Origin: an uncultured Dorea sp.
GTDB taxonomy: Bacteria; Bacillota; Clostridia; Lachnospirales; Lachnospiraceae
Length of the DNA: 64,000 bases
Reading direction: 5' to 3'
NCBI GenBank assembly: GCA_910586965.1
Contig: CAJUMF010000002.1
Span: forward strand, 101,589-165,588
Under the pieces are notes generated by a model. That model did no database searches and was not told where the DNA came from. It was given only the letters and a program-made list of their open reading frames with translations. The translations under genes and the position numbers were made by a program. This document shows, in pieces, positions 47,376 to 55,726 of this stretch. How positions within the stretch are numbered: the stretch's first letter is position 1; the number at the start of each line of letters is the position of its first letter.

Positions 47376-48741
47376 GGTTACCTACACGTTTGTAGCTTTG
47401 TTCCTGGTGATGATGGGGTATATTGTCTATTTTAATCTGACGCAGAGCAGGGACTTTATCCGAAGTCCTTACAATCAGAGACAGGACGCATTGGCGGACC
47501 GTATCGTGCGGGGAAGCATTTTGGACAGAAATGGCAAAGTCCTTGCAAAGACAGAAGTGAGAGAGAGCGGGAAGGAGCATCGGGAATATCCTTACGGGGA
47601 TATGTTTGCACATGTCATCGGTTATACGGCAAAGGGAAAGACGGGACTTGAATCGATTGAGAATTCAGCCCTGCTGACTTCGAATGCATTTTTCTTTGAA
47701 AAATTCCAGAGAGAATTGAAAGACGAGAAAAATGTGGGGGATACGGTTGTCACAACGCTGGATGCGGACATTCAGGAAGCGGCCTATGATGCTCTTGGAA
47801 GTTCTAAAGGTGCAGTGGTTGCAATAGAACCGAGTACCGGGAAGGTTGTCGCTATGGTGTCAAAACCAGATTTCGATCCGAATACGATTTCAGAAGAATG
47901 GGAAGAATTGAATGAAGATGACAGAGGAGTGCTGGTGAACCGGGCAACACAGGGACAGTATGCACCTGGCTCTACCTTTAAGGTTGTCACCGCCCTTGAA
48001 TTTATGAGAGAGGATTCCGGATTTTCGGATTATTCATATAAATGCGACGGAGAGATTGAAGCCGGAAATAATATCATTCACTGCTACGGCGGAAAGGTGC
48101 ATGGAAGGGTGGATTTAAAAGACAGCCTTGCTTATTCATGCAACACTTCTTTTTGCAATATCGGAAGAGACCTTCAGATTGAGAGCTTCCGAAGGACGAC
48201 GAAGGAACTGCTGTTTGATTCGGAACTCCCCTCAGATCTTCCTTATAAAAAGAGCAAATTTGCACTGACCAAACATGCGGGGACTGCAGAGCGTATGATG
48301 ACGGCGATGGGACAAGGGCAGACGCAGGTCAGTCCTTACCATATGGCACTTATTACTTCTGCAATTGCTAACAGCGGAACACTGATGAGGCCGTATCTTG
48401 TGGATTCTGTGGCCAGTTACAGCGGAAACGTCGTCAGCAAGAACAAGCCGGACAAATATAAAGAGCTTATGACGCCGAAAGAGGCAGCTCAGTTGAAAAA
48501 ATATATGGAGAGTGTCACGGATTACGGCACCGCTTCTGTTCTTGGAGACGCGGAGTATACGACTGCCGGAAAGACAGGAACTGCTGAGTACAGTTCTGAT
48601 AAAGGGAAAGATCATTCATGGTTCATCGGGATTGCCAATGTGGATAATCCGGATCTTGTAGTCAGCGTGGTGATCGAAGCGTCGGACGGTACATCGAAGG
48701 CAGTTAATGTAGCGAAAAAAGTTTTTGATGCATATTACTAG
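47212..48741 (+). CDS. Class B penicillin-binding protein (transpeptidase)
   Basis: 509 residues. TTG 47212 has GAGGAG seven bases before it, inside the upstream gene; an ATG at 47290 is a possible later start. The N-terminal ~50 residues are highly basic, then a membrane helix ('VTYTFVALFLVMMGYIVYF'), a dimerisation domain and transpeptidase with active-site Ser in 'YAPGSTFKVVTALEF', 'YSCNTSF' (SxN) and 'KTGTAEY'. Cross-links peptidoglycan; cognate of the SEDS protein upstream. The 164-base dual-coding overlap is noted separately. Confidence 0.9.
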   Translation: MRDRDRKSYEQREAAKKRERREEKRQMTRRDRREANRADKRKAKRERVRNKEFARVTYTFVALFLVMMGYIVYFNLTQSRDFIRSPYNQRQDALADRIVRGSILDRNGKVLAKTEVRESGKEHREYPYGDMFAHVIGYTAKGKTGLESIENSALLTSNAFFFEKFQRELKDEKNVGDTVVTTLDADIQEAAYDALGSSKGAVVAIEPSTGKVVAMVSKPDFDPNTISEEWEELNEDDRGVLVNRATQGQYAPGSTFKVVTALEFMREDSGFSDYSYKCDGEIEAGNNIIHCYGGKVHGRVDLKDSLAYSCNTSFCNIGRDLQIESFRRTTKELLFDSELPSDLPYKKSKFALTKHAGTAERMMTAMGQGQTQVSPYHMALITSAIANSGTLMRPYLVDSVASYSGNVVSKNKPDKYKELMTPKEAAQLKKYMESVTDYGTASVLGDAEYTTAGKTGTAEYSSDKGKDHSWFIGIANVDNPDLVVSVVIEASDGTSKAVNVAKKVFDAYY

Positions 48742-48752
48742 GGGAGAACTTT

Positions 48753-49076
48753 ATGAGGTATTACAGGCACCTGTATGTAGGAGAAAGTCTTGAGAAGAAA
48801 AAAAAGAAAATAATCTCAAAGCTTGAAAAGCGGAAATTTCAACTGGATATCTGTATCCTTGTACTTCCGGACACGGAAAAAAATCAGCTTGAGATTATAA
48901 ACCCGAACTTATTTTTGCAAAAGAATTATCCCCAGAGGGAATATTTTGTTGTAGGGATAGCAAAAGGTTTTGATGAAGCACTGGAAATACTGGAAGAAAT
49001 TACAAAAAACGTGTATAATGAGACAAGAGGGGCAGACATTCGTTCCTATATTCTGAATAAAGAGCAGGAAGGTTAA
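48753..49076 (+). CDS. Conserved hypothetical protein, 107 residues
   Basis: Starts at ATG 48753 with GGGGAG upstream. Basic and hydrophilic, no membrane helix or signal peptide. Notable parts are 'LEKKKKKIISKLEKRKFQLD', 'ICILVLPDTEKNQLEIINPN' and 'REYFVVGIAKGFDEALEILE'. A tight link to the PBP upstream (11 bases) and the DUF2953 gene downstream (one base) implies an operon. I do not recognise the family. Confidence 0.7.
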   Translation: MRYYRHLYVGESLEKKKKKIISKLEKRKFQLDICILVLPDTEKNQLEIINPNLFLQKNYPQREYFVVGIAKGFDEALEILEEITKNVYNETRGADIRSYILNKEQEG

Positions 49077-49077
49077 G

Positions 49078-50139
49078 ATGCTACATATTTTGTTGTTGGT
49101 CTTAAAAATTATAGGGATTATATTGGCAGTGATACTGGGCATACTTGTATTACTGGTTTGCATTGTTGTTTTCGTCCCTGTCCGATATGAAGTGAACGGA
49201 AAATGCAGCGGGAAATTTCAGACCTTGAAGGTGAAAGGTAAAGTTACGTGGCTATTCTCCCTGGTAAGGGCGGATATATATTATAAGGAAAACAAATTAA
49301 AATGGAGACTGCGTATTGCATGGAAGAAGATTTTAGGCGGCCAGGAGTACGGAGCGGACATGTCCTCCGTGGGAATGCCGCTGGAGGATGCAGGAGAGCA
49401 GAATAAAAGAACGGAAGGTGAAGAGTATGAAGAAACTTGGAAAAAGACAGATGACGATGAAGAAAGCAGTAAAGAAGCTTGGTGGAGTGAATCCAAAGAA
49501 AGCGAAGAAAGTCATGAAGAGATTTGGTGGGATGAATTTGGCGAAGGCGAAAAGGATGAGGAAGATGAAAAGATCTATCAGGAAATTCTGGAAAGCCTTG
49601 CGGAAGAATACCCCGAAGATGAGGAAGAGGATTATGAGGAACGCCAGGATTATGAGGGCTGGGACGGTAAGAAAAATGGCAGGGGCCAAAGCTTCCTTGA
49701 AAAGCTTAAAGGAATATACCGCAAGATAAAATGTACAATACGGAATATATGTGATAAAATAAAAGAGTTATTGGAAAAAAAGAACAGACTTTCAGGTTTT
49801 CTTAAAGATGCAGGCCATGTGGGAGCATACCGTAAGGCAAAAAAAGAAGCATTCAGGCTCCTGAGACGCTTGAAGCCCAAAAAGCTTCTGATTCAGGCAG
49901 AATTTGGTTTTAATGATCCGTCTTTAACAGGCCGCATGTTGGCAGCGCTGGCACCGTTTTATCCGTATTTCAGTGAATGTATATCACTTAAACCGGATTT
50001 TACAGGAAGAGTTCTGAATGGAAGACTCTATATGAAAGGGCACATTCGGTGTTTCCATTTCATTGCTTTGGTATGGAATCTTTTCTGGGATAAGAATGTG
50101 CGCAGGACCTATAAGGATATCAAAAATTTTGAGTTATAA
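49078..50139 (+). CDS. DUF2953 family protein with acidic linker
   Basis: 353 residues. N-terminal membrane helix, then 'FVPVRYEVNGKCSGKFQTLK' and 'VKGKVTWLFSLVRADIYYKE', a pattern of DUF2953. Residues ~105-205 form a very acidic low-complexity linker with Trp pairs ('AWWSES', 'IWWDEFGEGEKDEEDEKIYQ'). The C-terminal third, 'LIQAEFGFNDPSLTGRMLAA' and 'LKPDFTGRVLNGRLYMKGHI', continues the domain. The role is unknown; DUF2953 is frequent next to gerW (ytfJ), as here, so a sporulation or cell-envelope role is possible. The linker makes it longer than usual (~220 residues). Confidence 0.82.
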   Translation: MLHILLLVLKIIGIILAVILGILVLLVCIVVFVPVRYEVNGKCSGKFQTLKVKGKVTWLFSLVRADIYYKENKLKWRLRIAWKKILGGQEYGADMSSVGMPLEDAGEQNKRTEGEEYEETWKKTDDDEESSKEAWWSESKESEESHEEIWWDEFGEGEKDEEDEKIYQEILESLAEEYPEDEEEDYEERQDYEGWDGKKNGRGQSFLEKLKGIYRKIKCTIRNICDKIKELLEKKNRLSGFLKDAGHVGAYRKAKKEAFRLLRRLKPKKLLIQAEFGFNDPSLTGRMLAALAPFYPYFSECISLKPDFTGRVLNGRLYMKGHIRCFHFIALVWNLFWDKNVRRTYKDIKNFEL

Positions 50140-50157
50140 TGCGGGAGGAGATAGCAT

Positions 50158-50544
50158 ATGTCAGACAATAGTTTTAAAGGGACAGTCGAGTCTTTATTCA
50201 AAGGTGTTGATGGGATGATCTCATCAAAGACAGTTGTGGGGGATGCAATCCATATCGGGGATACGATCATCCTGCCCCTTGTTGATGTGTCTTTCGGCCT
50301 TGGTGCCGGAGCATTCAGCAGTGATAAAAAGGATCAGGGCGGCGGCGGAATCGGCGGCAAGATCACTCCCTGCGCTGTTTTGGTTATCCAGAACGGAAAG
50401 ACAAAGCTTGTGAACATCAAAAACCAGGATACGATCACGAAGATTCTTGATATGGTGCCGGATGTGGTAGACAGATTCACAAAAGGGGATGACGAGGAGA
50501 TGACAGAGCAGGAGGTTTCGGACATCCTTGATTCGGAAATATAG
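50158..50544 (+). CDS. GerW family sporulation protein (YtfJ)
   Basis: 128 residues. 'GVDGMISSKTVVGDAIHIGD', 'TIILPLVDVSFGLGAGAFSS', a Gly-rich turn, 'GGKITPCAVLVIQNGKTKLV' match the YtfJ/GerW family, found in spore formers and needed for germinant responses in Bacillus. GGAGGAG precedes ATG 50158. Follows the DUF2953 gene by 18 bases, a common pair. Confidence 0.92.
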   Translation: MSDNSFKGTVESLFKGVDGMISSKTVVGDAIHIGDTIILPLVDVSFGLGAGAFSSDKKDQGGGGIGGKITPCAVLVIQNGKTKLVNIKNQDTITKILDMVPDVVDRFTKGDDEEMTEQEVSDILDSEI

Positions 50545-50625
50545 GATTATTCTGTTATGAGATTTGAGGCATAAGGGAACGGATCCGCACATAGAATATA
50601 CAAAAGAAGAACGGGTGCATGGTTT

Positions 50626-50763
50626 ATGAAACGTGTGATTGGGTTTGCCCTGTTCTGGATTGCTGTAGGACTGATTCTCTCATTGATTCTGCCGAATACA
50701 TTTATCGAAGTGATCAGTATTATTTTGTGTATTCTGGCGGGCTACAATTTATTTTGCTGTTAA
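50626..50763 (+). CDS. Small membrane protein, 45 residues
   Basis: ATG 50626 to TAA 50763. Two hydrophobic segments: 'RVIGFALFWIAVGLILSLIL' and 'VISIILCILAGYNLFC', linked by 'PNTFIE'. The ribosome site is weak (AAAGAAGAACGGGTG). It lies just after gerW and before the L28 promoter. Resembles small two-helix proteins seen in other Lachnospiraceae; function unknown. A longer overlapping frame (50619 on) is considered a shadow. Confidence 0.65.
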   Translation: MKRVIGFALFWIAVGLILSLILPNTFIEVISIILCILAGYNLFCC

Positions 50764-50801
50764 TTCCTTGTAGATTTTCAGTGGTTTTGAGAAAAATATA
50801 C

Positions 50802-50830
50802 TTGCATTATCAGAGCTTGTATGCTACAAT
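50802..50830 (+). promoter_or_regulatory. Promoter of rpmB
   Basis: TTGCAT, 17-base spacer, TACAAT with TG at -14 (extended -10); 56 bases from ATG 50887. Confidence 0.82.
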
Positions 50831-50886
50831 ACCTAGTGTTGTGAGTCCGGTGAAAGGACTTATTTTGAGCGTTAGGAGGTGCAGTC

Positions 50887-51075
50887 ATGGCAAAATGTGC
50901 AATTTGCGAAAAGGGTGCTCACTTTGGGAATAATGTAAGCCATTCTAATAGAAAAACACCAAAGATGTGGAAATCAAACGTAAAATCAGTTCGTGTAAAA
51001 ACAGAGAACGGCGGAACGAAGAAGATGTATGTATGTACTTCATGCTTAAGGTCCGGTAAAGTTGAGCGTGCATAG
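50887..51075 (+). CDS. rpmB: Ribosomal protein L28
   Basis: 62 residues, the standard size. 'KCAICEKGAHFGNNVSHSNR' and 'YVCTSCLRSGKVERA' match L28 with its two Cys pairs (CxxC at each end), the zinc-binding form. AGGAGGTGCAGTC precedes ATG 50887. A strong terminator follows. Confidence 0.97.
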   Translation: MAKCAICEKGAHFGNNVSHSNRKTPKMWKSNVKSVRVKTENGGTKKMYVCTSCLRSGKVERA

Positions 51076-51088
51076 TTGAGGGCGTATG

Positions 51089-51125
51089 AAAGAATCAGGT
51101 TCAATGGAATCTGATTCTTTTTTTA
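51089..51125 (+). terminator. Terminator after rpmB
   Basis: AAAGAATCAG / CTGATTCTTT, 10-bp stem, 12-base loop, then a run of T extending to 51124. Confidence 0.9.
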
Positions 51126-51135
51126 GCAGATTGGA

Positions 51136-51164
51136 TTGTAAAAGTCTGGAAAACAGAGTATAAT
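51136..51164 (+). promoter_or_regulatory. Promoter of the asp23-fakA-recG transcript
   Basis: TTGTAA, 17-base spacer, TATAAT; 62 bases before ATG 51227. Confidence 0.8.
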
Positions 51165-51226
51165 AACTATATTAATGCGGTTATGGTTATGATAACTTTA
51201 ACGACAGGGAAATGGAGGTTTCTGAT

Positions 51227-51586
51227 ATGAAAGGATGCATGAATACTGATCTTGGCATTATTACAATAGACTCGGAAGTGATTGCCAAATATGCAGGTAC
51301 GGTTGCGGTTGAATGTTTTGGTATCGTCGGTATGGCGGCTGTGAATATGAAGGACGGCTTCGTCCATTTATTGAAAAAGGAGAGTCTTACGAGAGGAATT
51401 CAAGTGTCGATATCTGAAGATAATCATATTGCCCTTGATTTTCATATAATTGTATCCTACGGCGTGAGTATTTCGGCTGTTACGGAGAATCTGATCAGCA
51501 ATGTACAGTACAAGGTAGAAGAATTTTCAGGTATGCCTGTGGATAAGATCAATATCTATATAGAAGGTGTAAGAGTCATCGACTAA
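51227..51586 (+). CDS. Asp23/Gls24 family protein (YloU-like)
   Basis: 119 residues from ATG 51227; an earlier ATG at 51212 lies on the GGAGGT ribosome site and is rejected. 'TIDSEVIAKYAGTVAVECFG', 'IVGMAAVNMKDG', 'IALDFHIIVSYGVSISAVTE', and 'DKINIYIEGVRV' are typical. Family members are membrane-associated or cytosolic envelope-stress proteins. Order rpmB-asp23-fakA-recG is conserved in Firmicutes. Confidence 0.92.
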   Translation: MKGCMNTDLGIITIDSEVIAKYAGTVAVECFGIVGMAAVNMKDGFVHLLKKESLTRGIQVSISEDNHIALDFHIIVSYGVSISAVTENLISNVQYKVEEFSGMPVDKINIYIEGVRVID

Positions 51587-51606
51587 GCTAAGGAGGAAGG
51601 GAAGAA

Positions 51607-53289
51607 GTGGCTACAAAATCTATCAATGTGGAGATGCTTGCGAAGATGTTCCTGGCAGGCGCACATAATATCGAGGCAAAGAAAGAAATTATCAATGAGC
51701 TGAATGTATTCCCGGTGCCCGACGGTGATACCGGAACGAATATGTCGCTCACGATTATGGCTGCAGCGAAGGAAGTTGCGGCACTTGACAAACCGACGAT
51801 GAAGGATTTGGCAAAGGCTATTTCGTCAGGGTCTCTGAGAGGCGCCAGAGGAAATTCGGGTGTAATTTTATCACAGCTCTTGCGTGGCTTTACCAAGTCG
51901 ATCCGCGAGGAGAGTAAGATTGATGTGACTGCACTGGCCGCCGCTTGCAGCAGGGCAAGAGAGACTGCGTATAAGGCGGTTATGAAGCCGAAGGAAGGCA
52001 CGATTCTTACAGTTGCCAGCGGGATATCGGAGAAGGCGATGCAGATGGCCCAGGAGACAGATGATCTGGAAGTCTTTTTGCCGGCAGTCATTGAATATGC
52101 CGAGGAAGTGCTGAAAAAGACGCCGGATATGCTGCCGGTACTCAAGGAGGCGGGAGTTGTGGACTCCGGCGGACAGGGGCTTTTGGAAGTGATAAGGGGT
52201 GCGTATGACGCGTTTCTCGGGAAAGAGATAGATTATTCTGAGATTACGCCAAGTGTGAAAGCCAGTGTGAAGGCGGCGACTCCGGAAGAAGCGGGCATAA
52301 AGTTTGGTTATTGTACAGAATTTATCATACTCGTAGAAAAGGAATTCACAGAAAAGGATGAGCAGGATTTCAAGGCGTATCTGTCGTCCATCGGTGATTC
52401 TATCGTATGCGTGGCAGATGACGATGTGGTGAAGATCCACGTCCACACCAATGACCCGGGACTTGCGATCCAGAAGGCACTGGGATTTGGGCAGCTTTCC
52501 CGCATGAAGATTGACAATATGCGGGAGGAACATCAGGAGAAACTGATCCGGGATGCTGAGAAGCTAGCGAAGGAACAGGCACAGAAAGAACAGGAGACCA
52601 AGGAAGCGAAGAAGAGCGATGAGCCGAGAAAGCCGATGGGATTTATCACTGTTTCTATCGGAGAAGGTATCAATGGGATATTTAAGGAACTTGGCGCAGA
52701 TTATATCATCGAGGGCGGCCAGACCATGAATCCCAGCACGGAGGATATGCTCAATGCGATTGAGCAGGTGAATGCGGATGCTGTCTTTATCCTTCCGAAT
52801 AATAAAAATATCGTCCTTGCAGCCAACCAGGCAAAGGCGCTTGTGGAGGATAAGGAAATCATCGTAATACCTACAAAGACTGTTCCCCAGGGAATTACGG
52901 CTATCATCAACTTTATGGCGGATGCGGACGTTAAGACTAACGAGGAGACGATGCTTGAAGAGATCCGGCATGTAAAGACCGGACAGGTGACTTACGCAGT
53001 GCGTGATACACATATTGATGACAAGGAGATCCATGAGGGTGATATCATGGGCATCGGTGATAAGGGTATCCTCGCAGTGGGCAAGGATGTGGAGGATACG
53101 GCCCTTGAGCTTTTGGGAGCACTTGTGGATGAGGAGTCTGAGCTTATCAGCCTTTATTATGGCGAGGAAGTCAGTGAAAAGGATGCGGAAGGCTTTATTG
53201 CGAGAATTGAAGAAGCCTATCCGGATCTGGATGTGGATGCTCATTTTGGCGGGCAGCCGATTTACTATTATGTGCTGGCGGTGGAGTAA
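51607..53289 (+). CDS. fakA: Fatty acid kinase subunit FakA (DAK2 domain / DhaL-like)
   Basis: 560 residues, starting at GTG 51607 behind AAGGAGGAAGG. N-terminal DhaL-like nucleotide domain: 'LNVFPVPDGDTGTNMSLTIM' with its Asp triad and 'GSLRGARGNSGVILSQLLRG'. 'MKPKEGTILTVASG' and 'VVDSGGQGLLEVIRGA' follow. The C-terminal half is the FakA-type domain. With a FakB fatty-acid-binding protein it phosphorylates exogenous fatty acids; no fakB is adjacent here. Next gene recG begins after three bases. Confidence 0.93.
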   Translation: MATKSINVEMLAKMFLAGAHNIEAKKEIINELNVFPVPDGDTGTNMSLTIMAAAKEVAALDKPTMKDLAKAISSGSLRGARGNSGVILSQLLRGFTKSIREESKIDVTALAAACSRARETAYKAVMKPKEGTILTVASGISEKAMQMAQETDDLEVFLPAVIEYAEEVLKKTPDMLPVLKEAGVVDSGGQGLLEVIRGAYDAFLGKEIDYSEITPSVKASVKAATPEEAGIKFGYCTEFIILVEKEFTEKDEQDFKAYLSSIGDSIVCVADDDVVKIHVHTNDPGLAIQKALGFGQLSRMKIDNMREEHQEKLIRDAEKLAKEQAQKEQETKEAKKSDEPRKPMGFITVSIGEGINGIFKELGADYIIEGGQTMNPSTEDMLNAIEQVNADAVFILPNNKNIVLAANQAKALVEDKEIIVIPTKTVPQGITAIINFMADADVKTNEETMLEEIRHVKTGQVTYAVRDTHIDDKEIHEGDIMGIGDKGILAVGKDVEDTALELLGALVDEESELISLYYGEEVSEKDAEGFIARIEEAYPDLDVDAHFGGQPIYYYVLAVE

Positions 53290-53292
53290 TAT

Positions 53293-55323
53293 TTGATTGA
53301 ATCGACAAAGATAAAAGAATTAAAGGGAATCGGCGAGAAGACGGAAAAGCTGTTTCACAAAATAGGCGTTGACACGGTGGGAGATTTAATTCGCTATTAT
53401 CCGAGAGGGTACGATGTCTATGAGGAGGCGGTGCCGATAAGCGAGGCGGCGGAAGGCTGGGTCGTGACGGTGACGGGAGCCGTCTACGGGAGGATTCAGG
53501 TGGGCGGCTCGCCACGGATGCAGGTCACTACCCTCCATGTGAAGGACATCACCGGAACTTTGCGGGTCATCTGGTTTCGGATGCCCTTTCTTCGAACGAC
53601 CCTTTCGGGAGGCGGCGTGATTACGCTGCGGGGGCGCATCGTGAGGAAGAAAGACGCGCTTGTGATGGAGCATCCGGAGATTTTCTATCCGCCGGAGAAA
53701 TATGAGGAGAAACTTCACACGCTGCAGCCGGTGTACGGCCTGACGGCGGGGCTTACCAACAATGCGGTGGTGAAGGCGGTGAGGCAGGCGTTTGATAACT
53801 TAAATCTTTCCCGTGAGACGCTGCCGGAGGAGATTCGGCTCCGGTACGGGCTGGCGGAGTATAATTATGCGCTACGGGGAATCCATTTCCCCGAGGATAA
53901 GGAAGTGTTCTGCCATGCCAGGAACCGGCTGGTGTTCGAGGAATTCCTGGAGTTTATCCTTGCCCTGCGGAAACTTAAAAGCGGCAGTGAGAAACTTCGC
54001 AATGAGTATGTGATGGAACCGCGTCCGGAGGTGGAGCGGTTTGTCGCGGAGCTGCCTTTTGCGCTGACCGGGGCGCAGGAGAAGGTGTGGAGGGAGATTT
54101 CGGATGACCTTGCCTCGGACACGGTGATGTCACGGCTGGTGCAGGGGGATGTAGGCTCCGGAAAAACGATTGTGGCGGTGCTTGCCCTGATGACTGCCGC
54201 GTTAAACGGCTATCAGGGGGCGATGATGGCGCCTACGGAGGTGCTGGCAAGGCAGCATTACGAATCTATAACGAAACTTTTTGAGGAGCATGGGCTTGCC
54301 ATAAAGACGGTGCTCCTTACCGGCTCCATGACGGCGAAGGAAAAGCGGAAGGCTTACGACCGGATTGAGTGCGGGCTGGCGAAGATTATCGTGGGAACCC
54401 ATGCGCTGATTCAGGGGGCAGTAAATTATGACAATTTAGGTTTGGTCATCACGGACGAACAGCATCGGTTCGGGGTCAGGCAGCGGGAGACATTTGCGGA
54501 AAAAGGGGGCGCGCCCCATGTGCTTGTCATGAGCGCTACGCCTATCCCAAGGACGCTGGCAATCATTTTATACGGCGACCTGGATATTTCGGTGATTGAC
54601 GAGCTGCCGGCAAACCGTCTGCCCATTAAGAACTGCGTGGTGGATACCGGATACCGGAAGACGGCGTATGCATTTATGAAAAAACAGATTGCCGAAGGGC
54701 GGCAGTGCTATGTCATCTGCCCGATGGTGGAGGAGAGCGAGAGCCTTGAGGCTGAAAATGTGACGGATTACGCGGCGTCTCTCCAGGAGGAGCTTGGCGG
54801 GGAAATCGCAGTGGATTTCCTCCACGGGAAGATGCGCCAGAAAGAAAAAGACGCCATCATGGACCGGTTTTCGCGGAGGGAGAGCCAGGTGCTTGTGTCC
54901 ACCACGGTCATTGAGGTGGGCATCGACGTGCCGAATGCCGCGGTGATGCTGATTGAGAATGCGGAGCGGTTCGGCCTGGCGCAGCTCCATCAGCTCAGAG
55001 GCCGGGTAGGGCGGGGGAAACATCAGTCCTACTGCATCTTTATGAGCGGCTCTAAGGCGAAGGAGACGAGGGAGCGGCTTGAGATTTTAAATAAGACCAA
55101 CGACGGGTTTAAGATTGCAAGCGAGGATCTTAGGCTCCGCGGACCGGGAGACCTTTTCGGCATCCGCCAGAGCGGGCTTATGAATTTTAAAATCGCGGAT
55201 GTGTACCAGGATGCGAAGATTCTTAAGCAGGCAAATGAGGCGGCGGACTGGCTCATCGAAAATGATCATGAATGGTTGAAAAAACTTCCAAAATATGAAG
55301 AACCTTCTAGTGTAATAATCTGA
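53293..55323 (+). CDS. recG: ATP-dependent DNA helicase RecG
   Basis: 676 residues. Wedge/OB domain at the start ('DTVGDLIRYYPRGYDVYEEA'), Walker A 'VQGDVGSGKTIVAVLALMTA', 'GVRQRE' after the Walker B 'VITDEQHRFG', 'VMSATPIPRTLAI', 'VIEVGIDVPNAAVMLIENAE', 'RFGLAQLHQLRGRVGRG', and the RecG C-terminal 'DLRLRGPGDLFGIRQSGLMN'. Reverses stalled replication forks. TTG start at 53293. Codon use is visibly richer in GC than the preceding fakA, but the protein is complete. Confidence 0.96.
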   Translation: MIESTKIKELKGIGEKTEKLFHKIGVDTVGDLIRYYPRGYDVYEEAVPISEAAEGWVVTVTGAVYGRIQVGGSPRMQVTTLHVKDITGTLRVIWFRMPFLRTTLSGGGVITLRGRIVRKKDALVMEHPEIFYPPEKYEEKLHTLQPVYGLTAGLTNNAVVKAVRQAFDNLNLSRETLPEEIRLRYGLAEYNYALRGIHFPEDKEVFCHARNRLVFEEFLEFILALRKLKSGSEKLRNEYVMEPRPEVERFVAELPFALTGAQEKVWREISDDLASDTVMSRLVQGDVGSGKTIVAVLALMTAALNGYQGAMMAPTEVLARQHYESITKLFEEHGLAIKTVLLTGSMTAKEKRKAYDRIECGLAKIIVGTHALIQGAVNYDNLGLVITDEQHRFGVRQRETFAEKGGAPHVLVMSATPIPRTLAIILYGDLDISVIDELPANRLPIKNCVVDTGYRKTAYAFMKKQIAEGRQCYVICPMVEESESLEAENVTDYAASLQEELGGEIAVDFLHGKMRQKEKDAIMDRFSRRESQVLVSTTVIEVGIDVPNAAVMLIENAERFGLAQLHQLRGRVGRGKHQSYCIFMSGSKAKETRERLEILNKTNDGFKIASEDLRLRGPGDLFGIRQSGLMNFKIADVYQDAKILKQANEAADWLIENDHEWLKKLPKYEEPSSVII

Positions 55324-55390
55324 TTCCTCCATATACTATGGTTGTAACAAAACAAAAGGTTACAAAGTTACAAGAAGGAGGAGAGTAAAA

Positions 55391-55597
55391 ATGGCAAATC
55401 GTTCATCTAACAGAACAGCCGTACCTGAAGCAAAGGGCGCACTTGACAAATTCAAATATGAGGTTGCAAGCGAACTTGGAGTACCGTTATCTGACGGTTA
55501 CAACGGAGACCTGACATCCAGACAGAATGGTTCTGTAGGCGGATATATGGTTAAGAAAATGATCGAGCAGCAGGAAAAGCAGATGGCTGGCAAATAA
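55391..55597 (+). CDS. Alpha/beta-type small acid-soluble spore protein
   Basis: 68 residues. 'KFKYEVASELGVPLSDGYNG' contains the GPR protease cleavage region (Glu-Val-Ala) and 'GSVGGYMVKKMIEQQEKQM' the second SASP signature. Binds and protects spore DNA. AAGGAGGAGAG precedes ATG 55391. Upstream are TTGTAAC/GTTACAA repeats. Indicates a spore-forming lineage. Confidence 0.95.
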   Translation: MANRSSNRTAVPEAKGALDKFKYEVASELGVPLSDGYNGDLTSRQNGSVGGYMVKKMIEQQEKQMAGK

Positions 55598-55610
55598 GTA
55601 AGAGAGAAAA

Positions 55611-55653
55611 AAGTACCCGTTGGACAGTAATGTGTCCGGCGGGTGCTTTTTTG
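55611..55653 (+). terminator. Terminator after the SASP gene
   Basis: AAGTACCCGttGGACA / TGTCCggCGGGTGCTT, 16-base stem with an internal mismatch, then TTTTTT. Confidence 0.85.
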
Positions 55654-55726
55654 TGGGCTGCTGTCTGTCCGCAGATGATTTCCCGGGCATCGCTGTCTCC
55701 TGGGTATCACAGTCTTCCGGGCATCG

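Noticed and set aside
49388..49729. A 113-residue, very basic ORF inside the DUF2953 gene
   Set aside because: It is the other-frame reading of the Glu/Asp-coding, purine-rich linker (Lys/Arg/Met). It has no ribosome site and the acidic frame continues a recognised domain.
50619..50933. A 104-residue ORF over the end of the gerW region and the L28 start
   Set aside because: It overlaps the rpmB promoter and start, and the 45-residue membrane protein in another frame is more protein-like.
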